This document shows positions 20,244 to 31,283 of a DNA stretch of 64,000 nucleotides, in pieces. The translations under genes were made by a program, and so were the position numbers. Source of the stretch: Blattamonas nauphoetae (taxonomy: Eukaryota > Preaxostyla > Oxymonadida); NCBI GenBank assembly GCA_033064195.1, contig JARBJD010000215.1, positions 1-64,000 of the forward strand. The letters run 5' to 3'. Positions within the stretch are counted from its first letter, which is position 1, and each line of letters begins with the position of its first letter. The notes under the pieces are model-generated. The model was not told the origin of the DNA and did not search any database. It saw nothing but the letters and a program-made list of their open reading frames with translations.

Positions 20244-21287
20244 ATGAACAACAAAACAACGATCTCTTCTGACTATATCCCGTTTTCTCCTCATAATCTT
20301 ATGATTGATCCAGATTACACTCCATTTCTGACGTGGAATCAGACAAAAAGGATTAAACTTGATTCTATGTCACCAGTTTTCGTCTCTCTTGTTTCAATGG
20401 TCAGAGATGGCCACAAGTTTGACAATATCAGCAATGAGAAAGCATCCCTGGTCTTGTCTTTAATGCACAGCAGAATTGAACAAACCATCAACTTGGACAA
20501 TTCGTCCATTGAACACATCTCGGGATTTATGGATTCTATATTGGTTCTCCTCTCGTCCTCTTCTCAGAGAATCACGAAAGAAGCACTCACTCTTCTTCAA
20601 CGAAGTCTCAAATCGTTGTCATTATTACACAGCCTGACCCTGATCTCATCCAAACTCATTCATCGAATACTGTCGACACCTCATCTATGTGACCTGTCTG
20701 TGATTGAAAATCCAGCAATCCTGGTCCACCTGATCCCTATTCTTATTAATTGCGTCGGGCTTGTCGACACCGACAGTGCGGACAACATCACACAAAATTC
20801 CAGCGTTGACCCTCGATCAATCCGAGATGTAGTGCTGCATGAAATGTTGATCCCAATCGAACCATCTCTCGTCCAGATCGGTCGCAATATTCATCTGATG
20901 TCGTGGATTGATGAATGTGAAGCGACGTTGCAATTACTGTCAAGAATCTTTGAAGCGGGTGCATTCCATCAACCAACACTGGAATTCATCTGTTCTTCTC
21001 GCCTCCCAATCGTCTTCCAATCACTTCTCTCCAGAGTGGAAAACACGGGCACCAATCAATTCATCTGTTGGTCCATGTCCCGCAGAATAGACACATGGAA
21101 GACAAATGGAGCCCAATCAATGCGCAGAGGGAGAATATTGCTGCAGACACTGGAACAGGAAGGGTTCTACGAAAGCAACGAACAGAAACTCCTATACGAC
21201 ATATCTGAGGTCCAGGGAGACTTGGTGAGAATATACTCATTAAAATTCTTGGAATTCGTTGGAATCAACTGCAAACTGCCGGAATAG
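20244..21287 (+). CDS. alpha-solenoid (ARM/HEAT-like) protein, complete
   Basis: 347 aa from the first ATG of the frame. It opens with the family signature YTPFLTWNQ (compare SPFLNWSGG in the copies at 40198 and 44759), followed by helical pairs rich in Leu and Ile (SILVLLSSSSQRITKEALTLL; HLIPILINCVGLV), as in ARM/HEAT solenoids. It keeps the family's middle block (RDVVLHEMLIPIEPSL; compare AVHETVLKQVLVPSEK) and the conserved block before the end (HQPTLEFICSSRLPIVFQSL). The C-terminal W-N-N...G-M-N tail of the other copies is absent. Such solenoids are protein-binding scaffolds; no specific partner can be read. Sequence is well diverged from the other two copies. Confidence 0.75.
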   Translation: MNNKTTISSDYIPFSPHNLMIDPDYTPFLTWNQTKRIKLDSMSPVFVSLVSMVRDGHKFDNISNEKASLVLSLMHSRIEQTINLDNSSIEHISGFMDSILVLLSSSSQRITKEALTLLQRSLKSLSLLHSLTLISSKLIHRILSTPHLCDLSVIENPAILVHLIPILINCVGLVDTDSADNITQNSSVDPRSIRDVVLHEMLIPIEPSLVQIGRNIHLMSWIDECEATLQLLSRIFEAGAFHQPTLEFICSSRLPIVFQSLLSRVENTGTNQFICWSMSRRIDTWKTNGAQSMRRGRILLQTLEQEGFYESNEQKLLYDISEVQGDLVRIYSLKFLEFVGINCKLPE

Positions 21288-21601
21288 ACCATTTGTGACA
21301 GCTCAACAGCCTATCACGCTATCCACCTCACGTGAGCCCTCGATGTCCGAGTAAAACGGTTCATTCTCCATCCCATTCCCCCAACAGTGTGATGATTGGT
21401 ACGAAGGCGGAATATTTACTGCCATTCTCGGTCTTTCATTCACAAATGTTTTTTCCTATCGTTCGTTCGAAGTCATTGGTCAGACTATCTCTGACCACAA
21501 AATTCGATGTATCTATCGCTTTTTACCACAATACTCCAAATAAAACAAGTGATGTATCAAGTGGACACCTCACAATTCTGATCAGAAAACTGAACCCAAT
21601 A
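21288..21601. other. intergenic, nothing recognised
   Basis: 314 bp between the solenoid gene stop and the Tc1-like element. It ends in the TA target dinucleotide (21600-21601). Confidence 0.5.
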
Positions 21602-22518
21602 CAGTCCTTTCCAAAAAGTTGATCAGGTGTTCCAAAAAGATGACTGATCGACTGGATACCCTCGCCCATAATACTCTTTCTCGTGTCAGGACCACTTTCT
21701 CCGTTAACCTCATATCTCTTTTTTGTGTGCATACATGGACAGATCGTGACTTGAAAGAGGGTATGTCTTCTTTGTGGAGGGAACAAAACACACTTTGTCG
21801 AGATTTTTTGTCGTTTGTTTTCCGTCATGTTTTTGCTCTCACTATTCGTCCTTATCTCTAACAGGGCAAGATAATTCATTAAAATGTGAAATTACTCGGC
21901 AGTTTGCTTTTTCATCGCTGTTAAATACATATTTTCAGATGAAGAGAACTCATCCATTCCAAAGCAAGAATTGGGTGCGTATGTCAATTCTTAGCTCTTT
22001 TCTCTTCGTCCTTCTTCATAGTCACGACTTCTGGACGCCACTTCAAATGTGTTTTCCAGTTCCGAATGCACTACCTGCCTGTAATGACCACAAGAACGCT
22101 GATCCCGATTCTCTCTCTTCAACAACTTAACGTTGACTTTCGCATGTTTTCTCTCTTATTTTAATCATGTTATTCAGGAATCACAAACAATACTTCCGAG
22201 AGAGGAAGCATTACAAGAATTTCTTCCCAAACTTTGAAAAGCCGTCATTTCACTGCAAATATACATTTTTTATGCTTGATTTCACTTGTCAAAATGTTTA
22301 TTCCCTTCTATTATTCTCGTATTTCTTTTTTTTCTCGGTTTCAATACATATTCATCTCATAACTTCCACTTCACTAAATTGTTGTTCGGATCTTTTGATG
22401 GACATGTGATGTTTTTGGCACTTTGCATTTTGTGACATCGACATTCGTTTATTCTCATTTTGCTCTCAAAACTACTGTACAAATTTTTCTTACTCGTCAT
22501 TTCACCTCGACTACTTTT
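21602..22518 (+). repeat. left terminal inverted repeat
   Basis: Inverse of 24063-24981. Match runs from CAGTCC to CTCGACTACTTTT and then stops abruptly. The reading frames that appear on opposite strands in both arms (for example the 118-aa frames near 21774 and 24453) are mirror images and not separate genes. Confidence 0.9.
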
Positions 22519-22711
22519 TGCCTTTTCACTCCCACAAAATTTTTCAATTAATGTCAATTATCATTTCGCGATTTAGACAATACAATACATCTACTATCAA
22601 TTTTATTCTAATTTCTGTAAACACAAAAGTCGGTCAAAATTCTGGTGTCCCCATAGTAATTTTTCTTCTTTATCTCGAAGCCAATCCATCCATTTTCGAT
22701 CGTTCTCTTCC

Positions 22712-23980
22712 ATGAACTTCTACGATGGAAACGCTCTTCCAAATCCACTTTATCTTGATTTGCGCAATCCATTAGAACAAGACAATGCAATAAACTACGT
22801 TCCGCAACTTCATCAGTACCAAATTCAGCCACAACCAGAGCCGCCACACATTAATCAGCAAGCCCTTCATGCTGAGGTAGACATGTACGAAGCGTTGGCC
22901 CTCCTCCTCCACCTCCGCCTCCGCCTCCGCCTCTGGTACCACTTCTACCAATCCTCCATCGACCATACACTCCAGCCACACCTGAAAAGAGAGTCCGACT
23001 GACGCTCCTGTATCGTGAGAATGGAGAGACAAAATCAGTCACGTGGTATGCGCAACGGGTAACGCTCACTGTCCCAACAACAACTCGCTTCATTCGACAA
23101 CTTCGCCGAGGCGAATCAATTACTCACAATCTTCCACGAAGAGGCAGACCGGATCGAAGGAACGACAGGTTCCGCAATCAGGAAGTTAGACGGCTGCTCC
23201 AGGAGGACGGACAGCGAACTCTCAGAGAGATGGCGGCACATCTCAGCGCGCAAGGTCACCAGACAAGCCCAACAACAGTCTTTCGGATGTTGTCACAGCG
23301 GAATGAAGTAAACCGAGACATGCCTCTATTCTCCTTCAAACGTGTCAGAGTGAGAGCTCCAGCGGCCAACACAGAAGAAAACAAGAATGCTCGCGTGGCT
23401 TTCATCCAAAATGCGATGGCTCACATCCGCGACGGATGGTTTCCAATCTTCTTGGACGAAACATCATGGAACATCGAATGCGTGCGGAGATACGGATGGG
23501 CTGAAGTTGGCAGGGCTCCACTCGTCGCAAGACCGACCAATTTCGTTTCGTTGACCGCGATTACGTCAATCTCACCCAATGGAGTTGGTCACACAGAGCT
23601 CATTCGAGGTCCAATCACTGCCGATGTCTTCGAAGCATATCTCAGGAGACTCCTTGAAACCAACACAGCTCGACGTAGATGGGTTCTTATCCTGGACAAC
23701 GCCGGAATACACCATGTGGCCACTCAGAACATCGTTCTCGAGGCAAATCAACGAATTCTGTACAACGCCGCTTACAGTCCAGACCTGAATCCCATCGAAA
23801 ATGTCTTTGGCTTCTGGAAAACAGAGTGGAAGCACAAATTCGTGACTGGCAAGGAGAGAATCACTTTTGGATCAGATTCGTGAAGCATTTTCGCAGATCT
23901 CTCCTGATGAAGTCTTCAGATGCATTGAAAGTTGTCGAGCGGTTCAGTGGCCTCGAGCAGTAAGGCGAGAGGATATGTAA
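22712..23980 (+). pseudogene. Tc1/IS630-type transposase, frame-disrupted
   Basis: The core frame (about 22876-23883) has the DDE_3 transposase signature: FLDETSWN, then ILDNAGIHH, then YSPDLNPIENVFGFWK, with 33 residues between the second Asp and the Glu. A helix-turn-helix region precedes it (RRGRPDRR, VRRLLQEDGQRTLREMAAHL). The core frame has no ATG before 23230. The N-terminus (MNFYDGNALPNPLYL) lies in another frame from 22712, and the switch falls in the CCT/CCGCCT run near 22896. Near 23866 the frame shifts again, and the tail DQIREAFSQISPDEV continues to the TAA at 23980. So two frame changes; both lie in slippage-prone runs, so sequencing error or programmed slippage cannot be excluded. 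Confidence 0.85.
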
Positions 23981-24062
23981 GGAATCGAATTCTTTGTTCA
24001 GTGAAGTGATGTTTGGTCCACTTCATTTTCAGTTTTGTTCACGGGTAGTTGCAGAAAATGGG

Positions 24063-24981
24063 AAAAGTAGTCGAGGTGAAATGACGAGTAAGAAAAATTT
24101 GTACAGTAGTTTTGAGAGCAAAAATGAGAATAAACGAATGTCGATGTCACAAAAATGCAAAGTGCCAAAAAACATCACATGTCCATCAAAAGATCCGAAC
24201 AACAATTTAGTGAAGTGGAAGTTATGAGATGAATATGTATTGAAACCGAGAAAAAAAAGAAATACGAGAATAATAGAAGGGAATAAACATTTTGACAAGT
24301 GAAATCAAGCATAAAAATGTATATTTGCAGTGAAATGACGGCTTTTCAAAGTATGGGAAGAAATTCTTGTAATGCTTCCTCTCTCGGAAGTATTGTTTGT
24401 GATTCCTGAATAACATGATTAAAATAAGAGAGAAAACATGCGAAAGTCAACGTTAAGTTGTTGAAGAGAGAGAATCGGGATCAGCGTTCTTGTGGTCATT
24501 ACAGGCAGGTAGTGCATTCGGAACTGGAAAACACATTTGAAGTGGCGTCCAGAAGTCGTGACTATGAAGAAGGACGAAGAGAAAAGAGCTAAGAATTGAC
24601 ATACGCACCCAATTCTTGCTTTGGAATGGATGAGTTCTCTTCATCTGAAAATATGTATTTAACAGCGATGAAAAAGCAAACTGCCGAGTAATTTCACATT
24701 TTAATGAATTATCTTGCCCTGTTAGAGATAAGGACGAATAGTGAGAGCAAAAACATGACGGAAAACAAACGACAAAAAATCTCGACAAAGTGTGTTTTGT
24801 TCCCTCCACAAAGAAGACATACCCTCTTTCAAGTCACGATCTGTCCATGTATGCACACAAAAAAGAGATATGAGGTTAACGGAGAAAGTGGTCCTGACAC
24901 GAGAAAGAGTATTATGGGCGAGGGTATCCAGTCGATCAGTCATCTTTTTGGAACACCTGATCAACTTTTTGGAAAGGACTG
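24063..24981 (-). repeat. right terminal inverted repeat
   Basis: Inverse of 21602-22518. Differences seen are single bases and run-length changes in T tracts. Confidence 0.9.
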
Positions 24982-25004
24982 TAACTGCTTACTGAACGAG
25001 AAGA

Positions 25005-28000
25005 ATGGCATTCTCCCTTTCACAGACATCCATGCTACCATTTTTAACATGTCAGCAGGTTCAGAATGTCGATATGTCATCGACAAACCAACCATCACTG
25101 CAGAACCTGAAACGATTGATTGACTCCGTCAGTGAAGCAATACAAACACATCGAGTCACCAATTGGACTGTCTATTTCTTCTCACTTATGTCTTTTTTTA
25201 TTGATTTCTGACGAACAAGACCATAATGGAGTGGTACGTGGAAGGAGTGATTGGATTGGATTCTCGATTGAAATTTCATCCTTGTCAATCTGCTCTCACA
25301 ATGGATGATGTTATGATTGATGATATTGGAACAATTCGAATCAGTTTGTGTTCATTATTGGTGTATATTCCATTATTCACTGATCTCTCAACAGAAACAT
25401 CAATTCCCTCTCATCTCTCATCATCATCAGCCATCGCACATTCCTTCTCTGATGACTTACACACTTTCACTCTCATTTTTTACGGTATTCTAGAAGATCT
25501 TATGCAGTCTCATCTCATGGAACCAAACGATCTCTTCACAGCCGAATCTATCATCCCTATGGCCGTCAGCTCCATTCTCTCTTCATTTATCCAGACAGGA
25601 GACATCTTTTCCGAAATTTCGAGTGTTGATCTGTTGAAAGTCGTGAAAACTGCCGTCCCTGAAGAAGATCTGATCTTGACACCAGATAACATGGATGAGG
25701 AACATATCTGGCCGGTTTTCTGCCAACTTTTGGAAGAACTTGAAGGGATTCTCATTGTCTTGAATCATAACGAGATTTTTAACGACGATAGCGGGCCTTC
25801 GGAAAGATGGATACAAATCATGCGAAAAACTGAGACAGAAGTGTTTGATCCGGAACGGTTAGCACTTGAAAAGCAATGCAGAGCATTTGTTCAAATGATC
25901 CTCGATGTTTCACGTGAAAAAGTGCAGAATCAGGTGTGTGGTTTTGTTCTTCCGGAATGTTTCATTTTCAGGGAGATATTTCCATTCTCAGACACCCAGC
26001 TTTCAGAGAAACCTTAGTTCGTCTCCTCTCGAAGTATCAACATCGAGTCAATTCAGTGGATGTCCATCATTCTTCCGCAGAATTGGCATCTCACTCGCCA
26101 CCCCCTTACCAAATCAAACGGAAAGTCGAAGACATTGCATCAATTGGAGTTGGATCGGGGCTTGGGTCGCTTCATCCATCCACTCGGAGATCAGTTCAGT
26201 CTGACGATTTACAACCAACAACTGTTAACTCAAACCAGTCCACGTCTGACTCCATAACACTTCAAACCAAACTTCCTCTCTCTGAAGACACCGACCCTCT
26301 CTCGATCGAGTCAGCGAACACCAACAAACATCTCTCACATTCCGCATCACCCGAGACGGAGAGTCACGAATCCACGACGATTGTCGAGCTTCTCCAGTCT
26401 CTCATCGCCGCCCCACCAATCAATTCCGATGACTCGCATGAGTTTACCGACGAGACAATACTAGTCAGGTTCAAACGATTCCCGGAACACTCCGTAGATT
26501 TGACTGAACGATTCTCCGTTTCTCTCTTTGCCGAAGACGAAGCTAGCATCCTCCACTCCCTCGAGCGATGCCAAAAGGTCTGCAAACTAATCCCACCCGA
26601 GCAGTGCATTGAGAACATTCCTGATTTTGTGGAAATGCTCGTCTCGGCGTTGACATCAACTTCTCTGCCGCTCGGAATCAAGGCTTTAATGCTCCTCGGT
26701 GGTCTTCTCACTAAAATTGATTTCTGCTCGTTCCTCCACAACCATCTCCACTCACTCAAGACATCGTTCAGGGAAGGAACAATCGGAGCTCAACAAATCT
26801 ACACGCAGACTGTGATGATGTGGGTCGCAAACATTCAAAATTGTCAATACCATTTTCCACACGTTCTCCGCTCTTTTGATTGGGAAGGTTTCCTCGGAAT
26901 GGATCTGGATGACTTGGCTGTTTTTCAGAATGTGTTAAAATGTCTCCGTCTCTTCTTCTTTTCCCTCCCTCTCCACCTGATGACTGTCGACTTGATGCAG
27001 CGAGTTTTCATCACATTCGAAACACAATCTCACCTCACAACAAAGTGTCTGAGCATTCTGAAGCTGAATCTCGTCGACGAATGGATCATAGACGACAATC
27101 TGTCAATCCTCATCATCATCGCCGTTTTCTTCGGTTGCCCGGTTCCACTGGATGTGTTCGACTATCTCAAAAGCACAACTCTCTTCACCATTCCTTCACT
27201 GTCCGTGTCTGTCCATCCTTCGATCTATCTCAACCACACATCAATCAGTTCTCGAAGGAACCCGCAACAGCTTTTTCTGATGGAACTCTTCTTGGAGAGG
27301 ACACTACAGAAGGGAATACATCAACTCTTCCTCCCGTTGGATTCCGGAACGACTGACGAATCTCCTGCTTTTCTGAACACAGCTTTCTTCGGATTGCATT
27401 CCCTATTTCACCGAGGCTTCCAAATCGTACTCAACGAATCATCGGAACTCGACTTCCAAGCGGTTCTTTGGTCGTCGCTGGTGTTCTTACGCCTCTCTGA
27501 GCCATTCTTTGGCGAGCTTTTTATGCTGTATTCGTGTTCACCTCCTCCCAACATCATCCCTTTCTTCGCATCAGCCGCAGTCTATCTGCGACACACATTC
27601 AAATATTGGTATCTCTTCTCGGCCTTCTTTATCCATCTCCTCCAATCGTGTGCACCGTTCGGAGAATGTCAAAGTTTCTCTAAAATCGTTCAGCTCATCA
27701 GAGAATCTGGATTTCAGTCTGTTCTGTCCCGTGGCGAGAAAATCGTATTTCCTCCATCTCTCACAGCCATCATTAACCTGCACTGGTTCAACCTTCCAGT
27801 GGCATTCGATTCCCCGTACGTCGCTTTCTTCCCATTGATGACTCACCTCCGTGTTGGTTTGGATTGGGCTCGTTCGCCTTCCAACATCGAAGTTGAGGAC
27901 CTGACAGACACTGGGGATGCCATCGGAACGTTGGGGTCGTTCTTTCCTCATCTCGTTGGCATCAGTTTGTTTTCCTCATTCTTCATCGTCTTCAGGTGTC

Positions 28001-28352
28001 ACCGATCTCCCCAAAATCGAAGTCATTCGGTGTCTGAACATGTGGCTGCTGTATGCTCTTCCTCTTCTCTGATCTCTGAAGAACCCCGTGTCCTTCGGCT
28101 GTGTCTGTCGTGTTGGCATTTCTGACTCGCATTGTTGCGGCAAGTGATAATGATGCGCGGATGGTCTTTGTGAGAGTGGGATTGATCGATCTTGTCATCG
28201 CCGCCGTTTCTTCCTCAAGTTATTTGGAGGATTACGAAAACGGGATCATGTTGATTGGTTGTCTCCTTCGAACAGTCTGTGCTGAAAGAGAGAGAACGTC
28301 AATACTGCAAGTCATTCACGAGGCTTCTTCTCTTCTCTCCCTCTGGATCTGA
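25005..28352 (+). CDS. large alpha-helical (solenoid-like) protein, five exons
   Basis: Proposed exons 25005-25169, 25220-25933, 25972-27964, 27996-28050 and 28082-28352 give 1065 aa. The introns are 50, 38, 31, 31 and 31... specifically 25170-25219, 25934-25971, 27965-27995 and 28051-28081 (50, 38, 31 and 31 nt), all GT-AG, and each is needed to keep the frame. The product is Leu-rich and helical throughout (SLPLGIKALMLLGGLLTKID; LRLFFFSLPLHLM), with a polar, Ser/Thr-rich segment at about 290-390. This suggests a helical-repeat scaffold, but the N-terminal SPFLNW signature of the solenoid family is missing and no catalytic motif is seen. The start codon lies only 21 bp beyond the TA flank of the Tc1-like element, so its promoter region must now be transposon DNA. 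Confidence 0.75.
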
Positions 28353-28876
28353 CAAAGCTGCTGTGTCTGTGAAAATGGGTTGGATGGGATCAGAAGTCAT
28401 CTGAAACCAGAAAGATGGGAGTTGTCATCTTCACACTCGGGTTCTTCTCGCTCTTCCTCCTTCTGTCGACGTGCACCAGCATAGACCGCCGATCTCTATT
28501 CGAACACAGACCCAACCAAATCAGACTTCCGAAAGATAGTTTTCATTGTGACTGATATGAGTTTGATCAAATAGGATTTCAGGGCTGGGAGAGAACGATG
28601 CAGTGATCAATCAGACAACCCCAAAACCGACTCATCTCAATTCTCGCAAGCCGTCCAAATCCAACGAGATGACAAGTCATAGACACGATTTTGTTCGAAT
28701 TGTGCTCTAAATGAGTGATCATGTTCTTCCTGACGATTCTTCAATGAACGTTGTCGAAAGACTAAACTCTAAATCGTCTCCAGATGATGAAAACAGAAGA
28801 CGTGATTACTGGAATTTGATGAATGAACAATATGGAACTCGTGATTGATGCAAAATATGATTCTGTACAGTTGTGG
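28353..28876. other. intergenic, nothing recognised
   Basis: About 520 bp between two convergent genes. No gene, repeat or RNA recognised. Confidence 0.5.
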
Positions 28877-29394
28877 TCAGATGGAGAAACGGAACGTTGA
28901 AGAAACATTGTTGGCACTCAAAACGAAAAGTGGAGACAGATCGTCGAGGCAGACTTCGATGCGATCGAATCTGGACGGCTTGATGAGATTCTTGCGAGGG
29001 CATCCCGCAGGGTGATACCACTCGACACGGTAATCGTACAGTGCAAAGCGCTTGACGGTTCTCTTCTCAACGCGACTGCAGAGGATTTCGAAGACGATGG
29101 GTGCCCCAACCCAACTGTCGTATGTGGTACGGATGCCTCTCGGCACGCCATCTTCTGAATCGACGATGAGTGTATGGTACTCTGTGTCGAGATGGCCGAA
29201 CAAGGCTAAGGAATTATTTTTGATCTCGACCATTGCGGTGACTTCATACCCTGAGCCGTGTTTGGGATGGACGACATCGGCCAAATAGTTGTAATAGAGT
29301 TTCATTTTGGAACTGAACGACGTGGCTCGACGAGAAACGTGTAATCTTCAAGAGTCAAAGCAGCGAGGGAGGATGTGAAGAAGAGGCAGAACAT
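28877..29394 (-). CDS. small putative secreted protein, paralogue of 41442-41969
   Basis: Proposed exons 29394-29339 and 29312-28877 (intron 29313-29338, 26 nt, GT-AG) give 163 aa, the same length as its paralogue. It starts with a short signal peptide (MFCLFFTSSLAALTLEDY). The conserved parts are LYYNY, RGIRTTYD, GAP(I/L)VFEILCSR, KRTVKRFA and YDYRVEWYHPAGCPR, ending KPSRFDRI; this copy has a 26-residue C-terminal extension. I do not recognise the family. The 26-nt intron is very short; without it the frame begins at MKLYYNY (29305) and lacks a signal peptide. The start overlaps that of the divergent kinase gene by 2 bp. Confidence 0.6.
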
Positions 29395-30951
29395 GTTGAT
29401 GTCGGCCAAACCGAAAGCAAAGAAACAGTTCCAAGTGAAAGTACCCGAACCATGTGTGCCTGTCCCTTCTCTTACTCCATCTCTTGTTCATCATGCATCC
29501 ATATCTTCACTATCAAAAAACCTAATCATTCTTTCACGTTGCGATTTCGTCACTCCAGACAGTGTTGTTCGGAAATTGGGGCAAGGCCGATTCGGGTCTG
29601 TGTATGAAGTATCGAAGATGGGATCGGATGAACACTTTGCGATGAAGGTGCTGCCGTTCACATCGGAAGAAGATTACAACAAGAACGAACACGAAATCAG
29701 AAAACTGCAAAACTACCAACACAACAATGTGGTTGGATTCGTGGAAGTGATTGTGGAAGGGACAGCACACTTCGTCGTTCTTGAGCTGTGCTCGTGTTCT
29801 TTGGCTGATCGGATGTCAGAAGCTGAAAAGCTGAGGACGACAATGAATCGCGTGGTATTCTTTTATTCTCCTTCTCCACGTTGTCCTGCAATTATACTTT
29901 CCCGGTTTGATATTGTTTAGACAGTGTTCAGAATTCTGCAAGATGTGTTGGCTGGGTTGGGGTTTCTGCACTCTCGAAATGAGGTGTATGGAGATCTGAA
30001 GCCATCGAATATTCTGATTGGGCGTGATGGAACAGCGAAGCTCGGTCTGTCGTTTGATTCTTAATCTTCATTTTCTGTTTTCTTGTTTCAGGGGACTTTG
30101 GAGGAGTGACTGGAGTTGGGACTCAAAAGACATCGAATTCGGCGGAGTGTGGGACGATGCAGTTCTGGGCGCCTGAGATGTTTATTTCCGAAAAGAAAGC
30201 TGTGGGCGGGTCGCAGGCAGGAGACATGTGGGCGTTTGGTCTGATTGTACTGCATTTGCTGACTGGACAGGAGTGGATTTCGGGAACAAATGCGGTGGAG
30301 ATTGCTGAAAGGGTGAAGCGATTTGATGTTCAGGCGGTGTGCCAAAAAGCGAAGATCCCAAAGTCAGTTGAACCTCTGCTGTGTTTTCTTTTGAGCAAAG
30401 TGTGATTTCCTCCTTCTCTTCTCTCTCTTTGCTTGTTTTCACACTTTCACTTCCACATTCAGAATCCTTTGGAACGACTCTCGTCTGCGGAGCTGATTCG
30501 GTCTGGTCGACTCCGTTCGATTTTGGGAGGGGAAACACCGCTCTCGCAGTTCATCCGCGAAGAACTCTACACCACGAAGCAGACTGTTGGCCAGCTTCAG
30601 GCGCAGCTCAGTGAATCGGAAAGAAGGAACAAGGAGAAGGATGCAGCGATTGATGCACTGACAAAGAAGCTCGAGGAATCCGTGGAAATGGAGAACGGGT
30701 TGACACAAGAAGAGATCAGACAGATTCTAGAAAGGAATGAGCGGATTCAACAAACGGAGAACCAGTTGAGTGAAATGATGAACCAGGTGGTAAAAGAACA
30801 GATGCGGATAATTGAAGATAAGGAGCAGATAAACAAAGAGAAGGAGAAGATGAAACAAGGGGAAGACCTTTTACAAATCATGATGGATCAAGTGCAAAGA
30901 AGAGAAGAAGCAGTAGCAAGAAGAGAAGCAGCAGTGGCAGGAAGAGGATGA
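29393..30951 (+). CDS. serine/threonine protein kinase with C-terminal coiled coil
   Basis: Exons 29393-29854, 29921-30044, 30092-30399 and 30463-30951 (introns 66, 47 and 63 nt, GT-AG) give 460 aa. The kinase domain (about 60-305) has the P-loop GQGRFGSVYE, the lysine in FAMKVL, the helix-C glutamate, VYGDLKPSNIL, DFGG, FWAPEMF and DMWAFGLIVLHLLTG. All catalytic residues are present, so it should be active; the usual HRD is YGD, making it a non-RD kinase that need not depend on activation-loop phosphorylation. After the domain comes a long coiled coil (about 325-455, rich in Glu, Lys and Gln). No membrane segment. The nearest broad group is the NEK/NAK-like other kinases, uncertain. The first ATG is used; a second Met two codons later is equally possible. 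Confidence 0.9.
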
Positions 30952-31283
30952 ACGGAGTCGAAGTCACTGGGCAGGAGGAAGGACCGAGCTGCACAACCGA
31001 TGTGACAGATGGGATGACTCCGAAAGGCGTCGTGTCAACCTTGGAGCACAGCTGATCCACATGTTTGGTGGGAATACTCCTTTTTTTGCGGAATGACGGA
31101 GGAGGAAAGGAGTGAACTGATGGTGTGAGTAAATTTTACCCCGAGTCCGAATGCTTGTTCAAATTGTTGCTAATATTACTGCCAAAAAGGCGAATACGAT
31201 CTTTCGTTGTGCTGGCAGGTTCAATGGGTGAGATCTTGATTTCATTGCTCCATTTCGCTTGATACAGGAGGAAACTATCACCA
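30952..31283. other. intergenic, nothing recognised
   Basis: About 330 bp between the kinase stop and the second surface gene on the same strand. Presumed promoter region of the latter; no motif recognised. Confidence 0.5.

Larger units (their letters stand above)
21602..24981. mobile_element. Tc1/IS630-like DNA transposon with long inverted repeats
   Basis: A 3.38-kb element starting CAGTCCTTTCC and ending GGAAAGGACTG, flanked on both sides by TA (21600-21601 and 24982-24983). TA duplication and CAGT ends are the hallmark of the Tc1/mariner group. The terminal inverted repeats are about 917 bp each and differ by only a few bases in the parts I compared, so insertion is recent. The 1.5-kb centre carries one transposase frame set. 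Repeats of this length are exceptional for a group usually bounded by 30-200 bp. Confidence 0.9.

Noticed and set aside
22851-23093. Minus-strand frame with a poly-Gly run
   Set aside because: Shadow of the poly-Pro stretch of the transposase.
21523-24809. Pairs of identical 118-aa and 80-aa frames on opposite strands
   Set aside because: They lie in the two inverted repeats of the Tc1-like element and have no start context or known motif.
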